DNA from: Acrocarpospora macrocephala
Lineage (GTDB): Bacteria; Actinomycetota; Actinomycetes; Streptosporangiales; Streptosporangiaceae
Length of the DNA stretch: 64,000 bases
Assembly: GCF_009687865.1 (NCBI RefSeq)
Contig: NZ_BLAE01000064.1
Coordinates: 1 to 64,000, forward strand
Direction of reading: 5' to 3'
Within the stretch, counting starts at the first letter, position 1; each line of letters starts with the position of its first letter. This document shows positions 26,887 through 35,410 of this stretch, in pieces. The position numbers and the translations under genes are program-made. The notes under the pieces were generated by a model. That model worked only from the letters and a program-made list of their open reading frames with translations, searched no databases and was not told where the DNA came from.

Positions 26887-27860
26887 GCCCGGTCCTGGTC
26901 ACCGGCGGGTCCGGTTACGTGGGCACGCAGCTGATCGCCGCGCTGCTGCGGGCCGGGAACCCGGTGCGCGCCACGGTGCGCTCGACGGCCCAGGAGGCCG
27001 AACTGCGCGCGGCGGTGCGCCGCGGCGGCGCCGACGACGCCGGCTTGCAGATCGTCGCCGCGGACCTGACGGCCGACGACGGTTGGCCCGCCGCCGTGGC
27101 CGGCTGCGAGGAGGTCCATCACGTCGCCTCACCCATCCCGTCCGTCCAGCCCGAGGACCCCGACGAATTGATCGTCCCCGCCCGCGAGGGCGCGCTGCGG
27201 GTCCTGCGTGCCGCGCGCGACGCGGGTGCCCGGCGTGTCGTGCTGACCTCGTCGTTCGCGGCGATCGGCTACACGCCCAAGCCGGGCGCGGAGTTCACCG
27301 AAGACGACTGGACCGATCCCGACACGCCGGGCTTGGCGCCCTACCCGCGCTCCAAGACGATCGCCGAGCGTGCCGCGTGGGACCTGATGGAGCGCGACGG
27401 CGGTGACACCGAACTGGTCGTGGTCAACCCGACGGCGATCTTCGGGCCGACCCTGACGACCCAGGTCCGCTCCACGATGCTGCTGGTCAAGGCGATGCTC
27501 GACGGGACGATGAGCGTCGCTCCCCGGGCCCGTTTCGGTGTCGCCGACGTACGCGACGTGGCTGACCTGCACATCCGCGCGATGGCCGCGCCGGAGGCCG
27601 CGGGCAAGCGCTTCCTGGCCCTCGCCGACGACCCCGCGATGAGCTTCGTCGAGGTGGCCGACATCCTGCGCCGGCGGCTCGGCCCGCTGGCCGCGCGCGT
27701 GCCTACGCCGGAGGCGCCGGGGGACGATCCGCCGCGGCCGATCATCCACAACGGGCCCGCGAGGAGCTCGGCTGGCGTCCGCGCGCCGCCGAGACGACGA
27801 TCGTGGAGTCAGCCGAGAGCCTGCGCGACCTCGGCCTCCTGGCGGGTTAAGTACTACTAG
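26883..27860 (+). CDS. NAD-dependent epimerase/dihydroflavonol-reductase-like protein with 3' frameshift
   Basis: An extended SDR: VLVTGGSGYVGTQLIAALL at the N-terminus binds NAD(P), and the catalytic pattern appears as YPRSKTIAERAAW. It resembles dihydroflavonol-4-reductases and aldehyde reductases. About 36 codons before the end the frame breaks: after IIHN near 27752 the expected continuation (RAREELGWRPRAAETTIVE) is found one base out of register and ends at a TAA at 27850. The frame as written instead gives an unrelated basic tail ending at 27860. Loss of one C in the DNA, or a sequencing error, explains this. Activity may survive because the Rossmann core is intact. Confidence 0.8.
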   Translation: MSPVLVTGGSGYVGTQLIAALLRAGNPVRATVRSTAQEAELRAAVRRGGADDAGLQIVAADLTADDGWPAAVAGCEEVHHVASPIPSVQPEDPDELIVPAREGALRVLRAARDAGARRVVLTSSFAAIGYTPKPGAEFTEDDWTDPDTPGLAPYPRSKTIAERAAWDLMERDGGDTELVVVNPTAIFGPTLTTQVRSTMLLVKAMLDGTMSVAPRARFGVADVRDVADLHIRAMAAPEAAGKRFLALADDPAMSFVEVADILRRRLGPLAARVPTPEAPGDDPPRPIIHNGPARSSAGVRAPPRRRSWSQPRACATSASWRVKYY

Positions 27861-28594
27861 CGCTTGCTGAACACCGTCTCGGGGCGCTCCTCCTTCACTC
27901 CGTCCACGATGATGTCGACGAACTCGTTGTAGAACGCGACGTGGTCCTTGATCGGCGCCGCGGCCGGGATCGGGTCGTGGTATGCCCATGCCACGTCGGC
28001 GGGCACGCCCTCGACGGGTTCGCGCAGGGACCAGTAGGACGCCTCGCCCTTGTACGGGCAACGCGTGCTGCTGTCGGTCGGCTCCAGCAGCGAGAAGTCC
28101 ACGTCGCCGGGCGGCACGTAGTAGCGCGTCGGCAGCCCGGTCTCGTACAGCAGCACCGGGGCGCGCGTGTCGGCGACCACCCGGCCGCCGATCTCGACCC
28201 GTACGTGCCGGGAACTGGGAATCGGGTCCACCCGCTTGTACGGATCGCGTGGGTGCACGAAAATCTCCTCCTCTTCCTCGTACCAGTGGTCCAGGACCGG
28301 CACCGCGTGCCGGAACCAGGCGATCGACAGGTGGCCGGGCAACCGCGGGTGGACGAACGCCGCGTCCGGCAGCGTCTGCCCGTCGACGGTCAGGTCGAAG
28401 TGATCGGGCCGGTCCTTGGCGGGCGTGAGCAGGTCGGTGCGCACGTCCTCGATCGGGAAGGCGTAGCGAGGGACCGGGTAATCGGGCTCCCACACCAGCA
28501 GCGGCGCCTTGCTGTCGACGACCGTGGTGCCGCCCTTGACGCCGCGCACCCAGCGGCGGCTCGGCTCCCAGTTGAACGTCCCGTCGTAAGGCAT
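27857..28594 (-). CDS. DUF427 domain-containing protein (two DUF427 repeats)
   Basis: A 245-residue protein with two tandem DUF427 modules. The signature of this domain, here YYVPPGDVDFSLLEPTDSSTRCPYKGEASYWSL, is complete in the C-terminal copy. The N-terminal copy has PRYAFPIEDVRTDLL. DUF427 folds are small beta-barrels of unknown activity. It lies 1 bp after the oxygenase stop and is the last gene of the importer/oxygenase operon. Confidence 0.87.
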   Translation of the reverse strand: MPYDGTFNWEPSRRWVRGVKGGTTVVDSKAPLLVWEPDYPVPRYAFPIEDVRTDLLTPAKDRPDHFDLTVDGQTLPDAAFVHPRLPGHLSIAWFRHAVPVLDHWYEEEEEIFVHPRDPYKRVDPIPSSRHVRVEIGGRVVADTRAPVLLYETGLPTRYYVPPGDVDFSLLEPTDSSTRCPYKGEASYWSLREPVEGVPADVAWAYHDPIPAAAPIKDHVAFYNEFVDIIVDGVKEERPETVFSKR

Positions 28595-28595
28595 C

Positions 28596-29603
28596 TCAGA
28601 CCTCCGCGAGTTCCGCCACGTACGGCCGGCCTTCGCGCCACGCCGCCACCTGGTCGGGGCGGCCGAAGACCTGGAGGTAGTCCTCCACCTGGTTCTTCGC
28701 CTTGTCCCACAGTAGCGCCAGTTCGTAATCGGTGCCGTCGTCGCCGACGAACGGCGCCAGCGGCTCGATGACCGTGTCCAGCGACGGGTGCCAGAACACG
28801 CCGGTCGAGCGCCGCGTCACCGTACCCCCGGCGACGACGCGGTGGCGGCCGGCGGTGAGCCGGTCGTTGGTCCACTTGGCCAGGATGTGGCCGGAGAACA
28901 CCTGGAGCGCGCCGGGCACGATCGGCACCGGGATCCAGCTGCCGTCGGGCGCCTGCCCCTGCAGGCCGGCATAGTCGCCGCGCTGGTGCAGCACCGTCAG
29001 GGCCGAGCCGTCGGCGTGCTCCAGGAGCAGCAGCTTGTCGTCGTCCTCCTGGTCGACCGGCCAGGTCGGGTAGTCGTTGACGACGAAGCTCGTGTAGTAG
29101 GGGCGGCCGCCGACCGGGAACGTGTCCACGGAGACGCCGAGGACCTTGGCGTACAGGGCGAGGACCTGCTCGGCGACGCCGACCGAGGCGTCGTGGTAGG
29201 CGCGGGCCACCGCGCGCAGGCCCTCGGGCCACACGTTCGGGTGCTTGTACAGCGTGGCGTGCTCCTCGGCGAGGCCGGCCGCGCGTGCCTCCTCCGGGGA
29301 ATCGAACTGGCCGATGTTGAAGCGCTCCAGCTCGAGGCGGCCGAAGTCGTCGGGCCACTGCCGCCAGCCGCGGAACGGGTGCCCGGTGGGGCTGGCCAGC
29401 TTGGCCTTCTCCGCGCGCGGCAGGTCGAGCACGGCGCCGATCCGGTCGTGGAAGTCGTCGATCAGCTCCGGCGCGACGCCGTGGTTCACCACCTGGATGA
29501 TGCCGACCCGCTCGGCGGTCTGGAGCACGGAGTCGAGCAGGGCCGGCGGGGCGTCGTCGCTGAGGGCGAGCTGGAGGTCGACGACGGGAATCTGGACGGT
29601 CAC
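28596..29603 (-). CDS. Isopenicillin N synthase-family non-haem iron dioxygenase
   Basis: A 335-residue Fe(II) oxygenase. The N-terminal DIOX_N region reads IPVVDLQLALSD ... VGIIQVVNHGV. The iron ligands are visible as HAD in LEHADGSALTVLH and a distal His in LTAGRHRVVAGG; the Arg of RRSTGVFW can bind 2-oxoglutarate. The GTG start has GGAGG 5 bp upstream and overlaps the upstream hydrolase stop. It shares an operon with a peptide/nickel-type importer, so it may oxidise an imported substrate. It is unlikely to make penicillin since no NRPS is near. Confidence 0.88.
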   Translation of the reverse strand: MTVQIPVVDLQLALSDDAPPALLDSVLQTAERVGIIQVVNHGVAPELIDDFHDRIGAVLDLPRAEKAKLASPTGHPFRGWRQWPDDFGRLELERFNIGQFDSPEEARAAGLAEEHATLYKHPNVWPEGLRAVARAYHDASVGVAEQVLALYAKVLGVSVDTFPVGGRPYYTSFVVNDYPTWPVDQEDDDKLLLLEHADGSALTVLHQRGDYAGLQGQAPDGSWIPVPIVPGALQVFSGHILAKWTNDRLTAGRHRVVAGGTVTRRSTGVFWHPSLDTVIEPLAPFVGDDGTDYELALLWDKAKNQVEDYLQVFGRPDQVAAWREGRPYVAELAEV

Positions 29604-30388
29604 GGGGTTCCTCCGAGGGTCGTGTGCAGATCGGTGGTCACGTGGGCATCGGGCACGCGGGATTCGAACTCCTCGACGGCGGCGGCGTCGATAAGAGGCC
29701 CGCGCACCAGGACGACGGGCGCTTGCACGGCGGTCAGCGGGGACCACAGGGTCTCGTCGTCGAGGACGGGCGCGGCCGGCAGCTGGTGCCGCCACGCCCA
29801 CCGGCCGTCGGCCTCCTGGATCAGTTCGGTGCGCGCGTCGTCGGCCGCGCCTGGACGGTGCTCCGCGAGCCACGCGCGCACCTCCTCCGGCGAGGAGTGC
29901 GCCTGGTAGGCGGGGAACGGGCCGAGCGTCCCTGGCAGCGTGTCGACGAGGACCAGCCGCTCGATCAGCTCGGGGTGGCGGATGGACAGGGCGATCGCGG
30001 TCAACGCGCCGAGCCCGGCACCGGCGACGACCTTCCGGCCGGGCGCGAACGAGCGGATCGCCTCGGCGACCGGACCGGCCAGCCGGCGCGGCGCGTACAC
30101 GCCGTTCTCGCGCCGGTCGGACCGGCCGTGGCCCGGCAGGTCGATGGCCAGCGCGGGCCGGTCCAGGGCCAGCAGCAGCCGGTCCCACTGCCGCGCGCTG
30201 CGCCCGGCCTCGTGCAGCAGCACCAGGCCGGACGGCGGCGCTCCCCAGGTCAGGCCGCTCACGTGACCGCCCGCGACGGTGCTCACCCAGCGGCGCTTGA
30301 CGTGGCGCGGCCCGGGGGCCTGGACGCCGATTTCCGCCGCGACCTCGGCGAGCGAGGCGAACTCCCGCTCGGCTACTTCAGTGGACAT
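29600..30388 (-). CDS. Alpha/beta-hydrolase fold protein lacking the nucleophile Ser
   Basis: A 262-residue protein with the alpha/beta hydrolase pattern: LVLLHEAGRSARQWDRLL for the oxyanion region and AIDLPGHGRSD. At the nucleophile elbow, where GxSxG is expected, it reads GAGLG, so Gly replaces the Ser. Some fold members (cofactorless dioxygenases, hydroxynitrile lyases, sensors) dispense with hydrolysis, but most keep the Ser. The start overlaps the ATPase stop by 11 bp and the stop overlaps the oxygenase start. It may bind the substrate rather than cut it. Confidence 0.82.
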   Translation of the reverse strand: MSTEVAEREFASLAEVAAEIGVQAPGPRHVKRRWVSTVAGGHVSGLTWGAPPSGLVLLHEAGRSARQWDRLLLALDRPALAIDLPGHGRSDRRENGVYAPRRLAGPVAEAIRSFAPGRKVVAGAGLGALTAIALSIRHPELIERLVLVDTLPGTLGPFPAYQAHSSPEEVRAWLAEHRPGAADDARTELIQEADGRWAWRHQLPAAPVLDDETLWSPLTAVQAPVVLVRGPLIDAAAVEEFESRVPDAHVTTDLHTTLGGTP

Positions 30389-31901
30389 GACGCCTCCGTT
30401 GAGAGGGCTCGTGACCGGCCGCCCGCAGCAGGCCGATCGTGTACGGGTGACGGGGCTCGCGCAGGATCCGCTCCGCGGGCCCTTCTTCGACGATCCGGCC
30501 GCCGCTCATGACCACCACGCGGTCGGCCAGCTGGTAGACGACGGCCAGGTCGTGGGAGATGAACAGGTAGGAGACGCCGGTGCGCGCCTGCTGGTCGGCC
30601 AGCGTGCGCAGCACCCCGGCCTGCACGCTGACGTCCAGCGCCGACACCGGCTCGTCGCAGACGATCAGGTCGGGCCGCCCGGCGAACGCGCGGGCGATGG
30701 CCACGCGCTGCTTCTGCCCGCCCGACAGCCGGCTCGGGCGCACGTCGAGCAGGTGCGGCTCCAGCGCGGCGAGCGCGGCCAGCTCCGCGACACCGCCGCC
30801 GTCGCCGAGGGCTCGCGTGAGGATCGTGCGGACCGTGTGCGACGGGTTGAGCGAGGCGTCGGGGTCCTGGAACACCATGGAGATGCGCCGCCGGGTGGCC
30901 GGGTCGCGCCGTCCGACCTCGGTGGGCAGCTCGGCGCCGTCCAGGGTGATGGCGCCGCCGCCGCGGCGTCCCAGGCCGGCGACGGCGCGGGCGAGCGTGG
31001 TCTTGCCGCTGCCCGACTCGCCGACCAGCCCGACGATCTCGCCCCGCCCGATCGCCAGCGACACGTCGTCGAGCACCTTGGTCTTCCCGTAGGCCCGGGT
31101 CAGCCCCCGGACCTCCAGCAGCGGCGTGACGTCGTGCCCGCGGTGCGCGCGCTCGGCTCCGATCCGCGGCGCGCTGTCGAGCAGGGCCCGCGTGTACGGG
31201 TGCCGGGGCTCCGACAGCACCCGGGCAGCCGGGCCCTCCTCCACGAGGCGGCCCGCGTACAGCACGCCGACGTCGTCGCAGAGGCGGCCGACCAGGGCCA
31301 GATCGTGACTGATCAGCACGATGGCCGCGCCGATCTCGGCGCGCAGCGCCCAGATGAGATTGAGGATCTCGCGTTCGACGGTCGCGTCCAGGCCGCTCGT
31401 CGGCTCGTCCAGGACCAGCAGCCGGGGACGGCCGGCCAGCGCGGCGGCGATGACGACGCGCTGCTGCTGGCCGCCCGACAGCTGGTGCGGGTAGCGGCGG
31501 GCCACCTCGCCCGGCAGCCTGACCTTGGCCAGCAGCCCGGTCACGTCGCCGCGCGGGCGGCCCTGGATCCGCAGCGCCTCGGCGAGCTGGGCGCCGACGC
31601 GCATCGTCGGGTCGAGCGCGCTGCCCGCCTCCTGGTGCACGACCGCCAGCGCGGACGCCCGCCAGGCGCGCAGCTCCCGGGGCGGCAGCGCGAGCACGTC
31701 GGCGCCGTCCACCTCGATCCGGCCCGCCGTGACCGCGCCGCCGGACGGCAGGTGCCGGCCCAGCGCCCGGCCCAGCGTCGTCTTGCCGCTGCCCGACTCC
31801 CCCACCAGCCCGTACGTCCGGCCCGGCGCGATCGAGAACGACACGTCGTGAACGACCGCCACGCCCTGGTAGGCGACCGACAGGCCGTCGACGGTGATCA
31901 C
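30378..31901 (-). CDS. Fused dual ATPase of a peptide/nickel-type ABC importer (DppD-DppF-like)
   Basis: A 507-residue protein with two ATPase domains in one chain. Each has its own Walker A (GESGSGKTT), signature (LSGGQQQRV and LSGGQKQRV) and Walker B (LLVLDEPTS and LIVCDEPVS). Both end with the family motif EPRHPYT. The GTG start overlaps the permease stop by 4 bp. It energises the two permeases and the binding protein encoded upstream in the operon. Confidence 0.92.
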   Translation of the reverse strand: MITVDGLSVAYQGVAVVHDVSFSIAPGRTYGLVGESGSGKTTLGRALGRHLPSGGAVTAGRIEVDGADVLALPPRELRAWRASALAVVHQEAGSALDPTMRVGAQLAEALRIQGRPRGDVTGLLAKVRLPGEVARRYPHQLSGGQQQRVVIAAALAGRPRLLVLDEPTSGLDATVEREILNLIWALRAEIGAAIVLISHDLALVGRLCDDVGVLYAGRLVEEGPAARVLSEPRHPYTRALLDSAPRIGAERAHRGHDVTPLLEVRGLTRAYGKTKVLDDVSLAIGRGEIVGLVGESGSGKTTLARAVAGLGRRGGGAITLDGAELPTEVGRRDPATRRRISMVFQDPDASLNPSHTVRTILTRALGDGGGVAELAALAALEPHLLDVRPSRLSGGQKQRVAIARAFAGRPDLIVCDEPVSALDVSVQAGVLRTLADQQARTGVSYLFISHDLAVVYQLADRVVVMSGGRIVEEGPAERILREPRHPYTIGLLRAAGHEPSQRRRHVH

Positions 31902-32734
31902 GCGTGCTCCCGGCGTCCGCGCAGCGCGTCGGCGGTCAGCGCGATGCCGACCACGAGCGAGGCGATGGCCAGGGCGGGCGCGAGCACCGTCCACGGGGCG
32001 ACGGTCAGCCAGAGCCGGTTGTCCGACACCGACGCGCCCCAGTCGGGCGAGCCGGGCGGCTGGCCGAGGCCGAGGAACGACAGGGTGGCCGCCGCGAAGA
32101 TCGCGTCGCCGAACCGGGAGGTGGCCTCCACCAGCACGGTCGGGCCGATGTTGGGCAGGATCTCCCGCACGGTCGAGCCGCCTCTGAGCCGGACCGCCTC
32201 GACGTAGGCCTTCTCGCGTTCCACCAGGGTCGCCGCCCGCACGCTGCGCGCCACGATCGGCGTGAACGCGCCTGCGATGACCAGCACCATGACCGTCACC
32301 GACCGGCCGGCCAGCGCCACGAACAGCACGGTCGCGATGACCGCGGGGAAGATCGCGACCGCGTCCAGGACGCGCATGATGATCTCGTCGACGAGCCCGC
32401 CCAGCGTCCCCGCGGCCAGCCCGATCGCCGTGCCGAGCAGCACGCCCAGCACCGTCGCGGGCGGTGCGACCTGCAGGACCGGCCGCGCGCCCGCGAGCAT
32501 CCGGGAGAACGTGTCGCGCCCGAACTGGTCGGTGCCCAGCAGATGCGCGCCGCCGGGCGCGAGGAACCGGGCCAGCGGATCCTGCGCCTCCGGGTCGTAC
32601 GGCGCGAGCGCCGGCCACAGCGCGGCGACGACGGTCCAGGCCGCGATGAGCGCCACGCCGACGCTCAGCGCGACCCGGAACCGCCCACGGGTCCGGGTGA
32701 CTGCTCGGACGGCAGTCGCATCCGCCGCGCTCAC
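31898..32734 (-). CDS. ABC importer permease, DppC-like
   Basis: A 278-residue membrane protein. The N-terminal segment ends in LAPGGAHLLGTDQFGRDTFSRMLAGAR, the hallmark of DppC/OppC permeases. The EAA loop appears as EAVRLRGGSTVREILPNIGPTVLV. About five or six transmembrane helices are visible. It overlaps both neighbours by 4 bp (GTGA). Substrate class is di- or oligopeptide, nickel chelate or a similar amphipathic molecule. Confidence 0.92.
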   Translation of the reverse strand: MSAADATAVRAVTRTRGRFRVALSVGVALIAAWTVVAALWPALAPYDPEAQDPLARFLAPGGAHLLGTDQFGRDTFSRMLAGARPVLQVAPPATVLGVLLGTAIGLAAGTLGGLVDEIIMRVLDAVAIFPAVIATVLFVALAGRSVTVMVLVIAGAFTPIVARSVRAATLVEREKAYVEAVRLRGGSTVREILPNIGPTVLVEATSRFGDAIFAAATLSFLGLGQPPGSPDWGASVSDNRLWLTVAPWTVLAPALAIASLVVGIALTADALRGRREHA

Positions 32735-33687
32735 GACGTCACCGCCCCAAGCCGGACCCGCGGGTCTAGCAGCCGGTACGCCACGTCGGCGCCCAGCACG
32801 ATCACCATGTACAGCAGGCCGAGCACCAGCGCCGCCGCCTGCAGCACCGGCAGGTCCTTGTCCACGGCGGCCTGCAGCAGCAGCGCCCCGATGCCCGGGT
32901 AGGTGAACAGCAGCTCCACCGACACCAGCCCGCCGAGCAGAAACTGCAACTGCACGCCCAGCGCGCTCGCCGCCGGCACCGTGGAGTTGCGCAGCACGTG
33001 CCGCCGCACCACCTGTCCCCGCGTCAGTCCCCGCAGCTCGGCCGCGCGCGCGTACGGGCTCTCCACCGAGGCGACCGTGCCGGCGCGGACGTGCCTGGCC
33101 ACGTAGCCGGTGCACAGCAGCACCAGTGACAGCGCCGGCAACGCCAGGTGCCACAGCACGATCAGCGGCCCCGACCCCTCGGGAGCCTGCGCGCCCGAGG
33201 GGAACCAGCGCAGCTTCACCGCGAACACCACCAGCAGGATCACCCCGGTGACGAACTCGGGCACCGCGCCGAAGGCCAGCCCGCCGACGCTGATCACCCG
33301 GTCGGCGGCCCGGTCGTGCCGTACCCCTGCCCACAGCCCCAGGCCCACCGCGACCGGGGCGAGCAGCGCGAACGCGACGCCGGCCAGGAGCAGCGAGTGC
33401 CCGAGGCGGTCCAGCACCAGGTCGTGGACCGGCACGCCGAGCGTGTACGACTCGCCCCAGTCGCCAGTGAGGAAGCCGCCCAGCCAGTCGGCGTAGCGCT
33501 GGATCCACGGCCGGTCCAGGCCGAGCTGCTCCCGCAACGCCGTCACCGACGCCTGGCTCGCCTCGCGGCCCAGGATGGTGCGCGCCACGTCGCCGGGCAC
33601 CAGCTCGGTGGCGGCGAACACCAGCAGCGACACGCCGAGCAGCGTGAGCGGCACGGTGGCGGCGCGGCGCAGCAGGAAGCCCTTCAC
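32731..33687 (-). CDS. ABC importer permease, DppB-like
   Basis: A 318-residue membrane protein starting VKGFLLRRAATVPLTLLGVSLLVF, a typical DppB N-terminus, followed by LVPGDVARTILG. The EAA loop reads ARAAELRGLTRGQVVRRHVLRNSTVP. It pairs with the DppC-like permease. The GTG start overlaps the stop of the binding-protein gene. Confidence 0.92.
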   Translation of the reverse strand: MKGFLLRRAATVPLTLLGVSLLVFAATELVPGDVARTILGREASQASVTALREQLGLDRPWIQRYADWLGGFLTGDWGESYTLGVPVHDLVLDRLGHSLLLAGVAFALLAPVAVGLGLWAGVRHDRAADRVISVGGLAFGAVPEFVTGVILLVVFAVKLRWFPSGAQAPEGSGPLIVLWHLALPALSLVLLCTGYVARHVRAGTVASVESPYARAAELRGLTRGQVVRRHVLRNSTVPAASALGVQLQFLLGGLVSVELLFTYPGIGALLLQAAVDKDLPVLQAAALVLGLLYMVIVLGADVAYRLLDPRVRLGAVTS

Positions 33688-35273
33688 AAGGCCGTTACCT
33701 CGCTGAAGTCGACGTAGCTGGCCGGGTGGGCCTGGACGCCCGCGAACTTCGTCCCGTTGTAGGCGCGCACGGTGCCCGCCCACACCGAGATGATCACCGG
33801 CACGTCCTCGTGTAACGCGGTGGCGATGATCGCCGCCTGCGCGCGCCGATCCTCCTCCGTGGTGGCCGCGTCATACGCCTGGGCGGCCTCGTCGAGGGCC
33901 GGGTTGGCGTACTTGGAGCCGTTCCAGACGCCGTCGCTCCTGACCATCGGGATGATGAACTGGCTGGGCACCGCGCGGCCCGCCCAGCCGACCAGGTTGG
34001 CGGCGGTGAACAGCCACGGCGTGTCCTTCTCCTGGTCGCCGCCGTAGAAGTCGGCCGACGTGCGCTGGTCCAGCTGCACCTCGATGCCCGCCTGCTTGAG
34101 CTGATTCTGCAGGGTGAGCGCGAGGTCCTTGCTGGGCGGGTCGAAGGTCAGGTCGAAGCTGAGCTTCTGCCCGCCGAGCAGCTCGGCGACCTTGGCCGGG
34201 TCCTTGGCCCGCTGCGGGATGTCGGTCGGCGCGGCCGGGAAGAGGGCGGCGAACAGGTGGTCGTTGCCGAGCGCGCCGACGCCGTCGTAGATCGTGGTGT
34301 TCACGCCCGGCCGGTCCAGCGCGTACGCCACGGCCTGCCGGTTCTCCTTGCGGTCGAACGGCGGCTGGTCGGTGCGCAGCGTGAACGCGGTCAGGCCGGT
34401 GCCCGGCACCTGGTCCACCACGATGTCGCCGGCGCCCTTGAGCGGCCCGACGAGCTGCGGCCGGCTGAGGATCTGCGCGTCGATCTCACCGCTCTGCAAC
34501 GCCAGCAGGTCGGCCTGGTCGTCGGCGTAGAACTTGATCTCCACGCCGTCCAGGTACGGCTTGCCCTCCTGCCAGTACGTCGGGTTGCGGGTGAACACGG
34601 CGCCCGTCGACACGTCGTACGTCGTGAGCGTGAAGGGCCCGGTGCCGATGATGTCGCCGCCGCCGGTGTAGTCCTTCTTGAGGATCAGCGCGTTGTAGTT
34701 GCCGGCCGAGACCAGGTACGGGAAGTCGGAGAAGGCCCGCTCCAGCGTGAACGTCACGGTGTGCGTGTCCGGCGCGGCGACGCCGCCCGCCTTGAGCACG
34801 CCGTCGAACGCCGACAGGGCGGCGGACTTGGAATCCGGGTCGAGCAGGCGGTCGAAGGACGCCTTGACGGTCTCGGCGTCCAGCGGGGTGCCGTCGGAGA
34901 AGGTGACGCCCTGGCGGATCGTGAACGTCCACGTCGTGCCGCCGTCGGTGGTCTCCCACTTCTCCGCCAGGCGCGGCTCGAGGGTGAAGTCCTTGTCGAG
35001 CCAGATCAGGTAGTCGGCCACGAGCTGCACGATCGCGATGGCGGTGCCGTCGTACATGGTGACCGGGTCGACCTTGGTCGGCGGCGGGGGTGACCCGGCC
35101 TTGAGCACGCCGCCGCGCTTGGGCGTCTTCGCGGGCTCGGTGGTCGGAGTGGTCTGGGCGGTCGTCCCGGTACCGCAGGCGGCGAGGAGGGCGGTCAGTG
35201 CCGCCCCGCCGATGAACACGCGTCGGGACAGGCCGGGAAGGCGGGTGAGTACGGCGTTACCGGGGTCATCCAT
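33684..35273 (-). CDS. ABC transporter substrate-binding lipoprotein, family 5 (DppA/OppA-like)
   Basis: A 529-residue extracytoplasmic binding protein. A twin-Arg-like start (SRRVFIGGAALTALLAACG) holds a lipobox ending at Cys. The family 5 pattern is clear: AEKWETTDGGTTWTFTIRQGVTFSDGTPLDAETVKASFDRLLDP. I prefer the ATG at 35273 because the alternative TTG at 35309 is itself the -35 box of a good promoter. First gene of the seven-gene operon down to DUF427. Ligand unknown. Confidence 0.9.
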   Translation of the reverse strand: MDDPGNAVLTRLPGLSRRVFIGGAALTALLAACGTGTTAQTTPTTEPAKTPKRGGVLKAGSPPPPTKVDPVTMYDGTAIAIVQLVADYLIWLDKDFTLEPRLAEKWETTDGGTTWTFTIRQGVTFSDGTPLDAETVKASFDRLLDPDSKSAALSAFDGVLKAGGVAAPDTHTVTFTLERAFSDFPYLVSAGNYNALILKKDYTGGGDIIGTGPFTLTTYDVSTGAVFTRNPTYWQEGKPYLDGVEIKFYADDQADLLALQSGEIDAQILSRPQLVGPLKGAGDIVVDQVPGTGLTAFTLRTDQPPFDRKENRQAVAYALDRPGVNTTIYDGVGALGNDHLFAALFPAAPTDIPQRAKDPAKVAELLGGQKLSFDLTFDPPSKDLALTLQNQLKQAGIEVQLDQRTSADFYGGDQEKDTPWLFTAANLVGWAGRAVPSQFIIPMVRSDGVWNGSKYANPALDEAAQAYDAATTEEDRRAQAAIIATALHEDVPVIISVWAGTVRAYNGTKFAGVQAHPASYVDFSEVTAL

Positions 35274-35281
35274 ATTCACAC

Positions 35282-35309
35282 TATTTAGGTAGGGATTGAG
35301 GGTTGTCAA
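35282..35309 (-). promoter_or_regulatory. Promoter of importer/oxygenase operon, probably leaderless
   Basis: On the minus strand TTGACA (35309-35304) is followed after 16 bp by TAAATA (35287-35282). The predicted transcription start lies within a few bases of the ATG at 35273, and no Shine-Dalgarno sequence precedes that ATG. A leaderless mRNA is therefore likely. Confidence 0.5.
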
Positions 35310-35352
35310 TGGCCTAAATCTCTACCAGTAGTACATGAAATATGACAACGTT

Positions 35353-35399
35353 GCCACCCTCGCCGGGCCGGGCATGGCATGCCTCAACCGGAGGGTGGC
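35353..35399 (-). terminator. Long hairpin after DUF3068 gene
   Basis: Arms GCCACCCTC and GAGGGTGGC form a perfect 9-bp stem around a 29-base GC-rich loop, 12 bp after the stop of the DUF3068 gene at 35411. It lacks a U tract. It would separate the envelope locus from the importer operon. Confidence 0.5.
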
Positions 35400-35410
35400 T
35401 GCAACGCGTT

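Noticed and set aside
28596-29603. Beta-lactam biosynthesis cluster based on the IPNS-family oxygenase
   Set aside because: No NRPS, expandase or acyltransferase genes of that pathway are nearby, and the family is broad.
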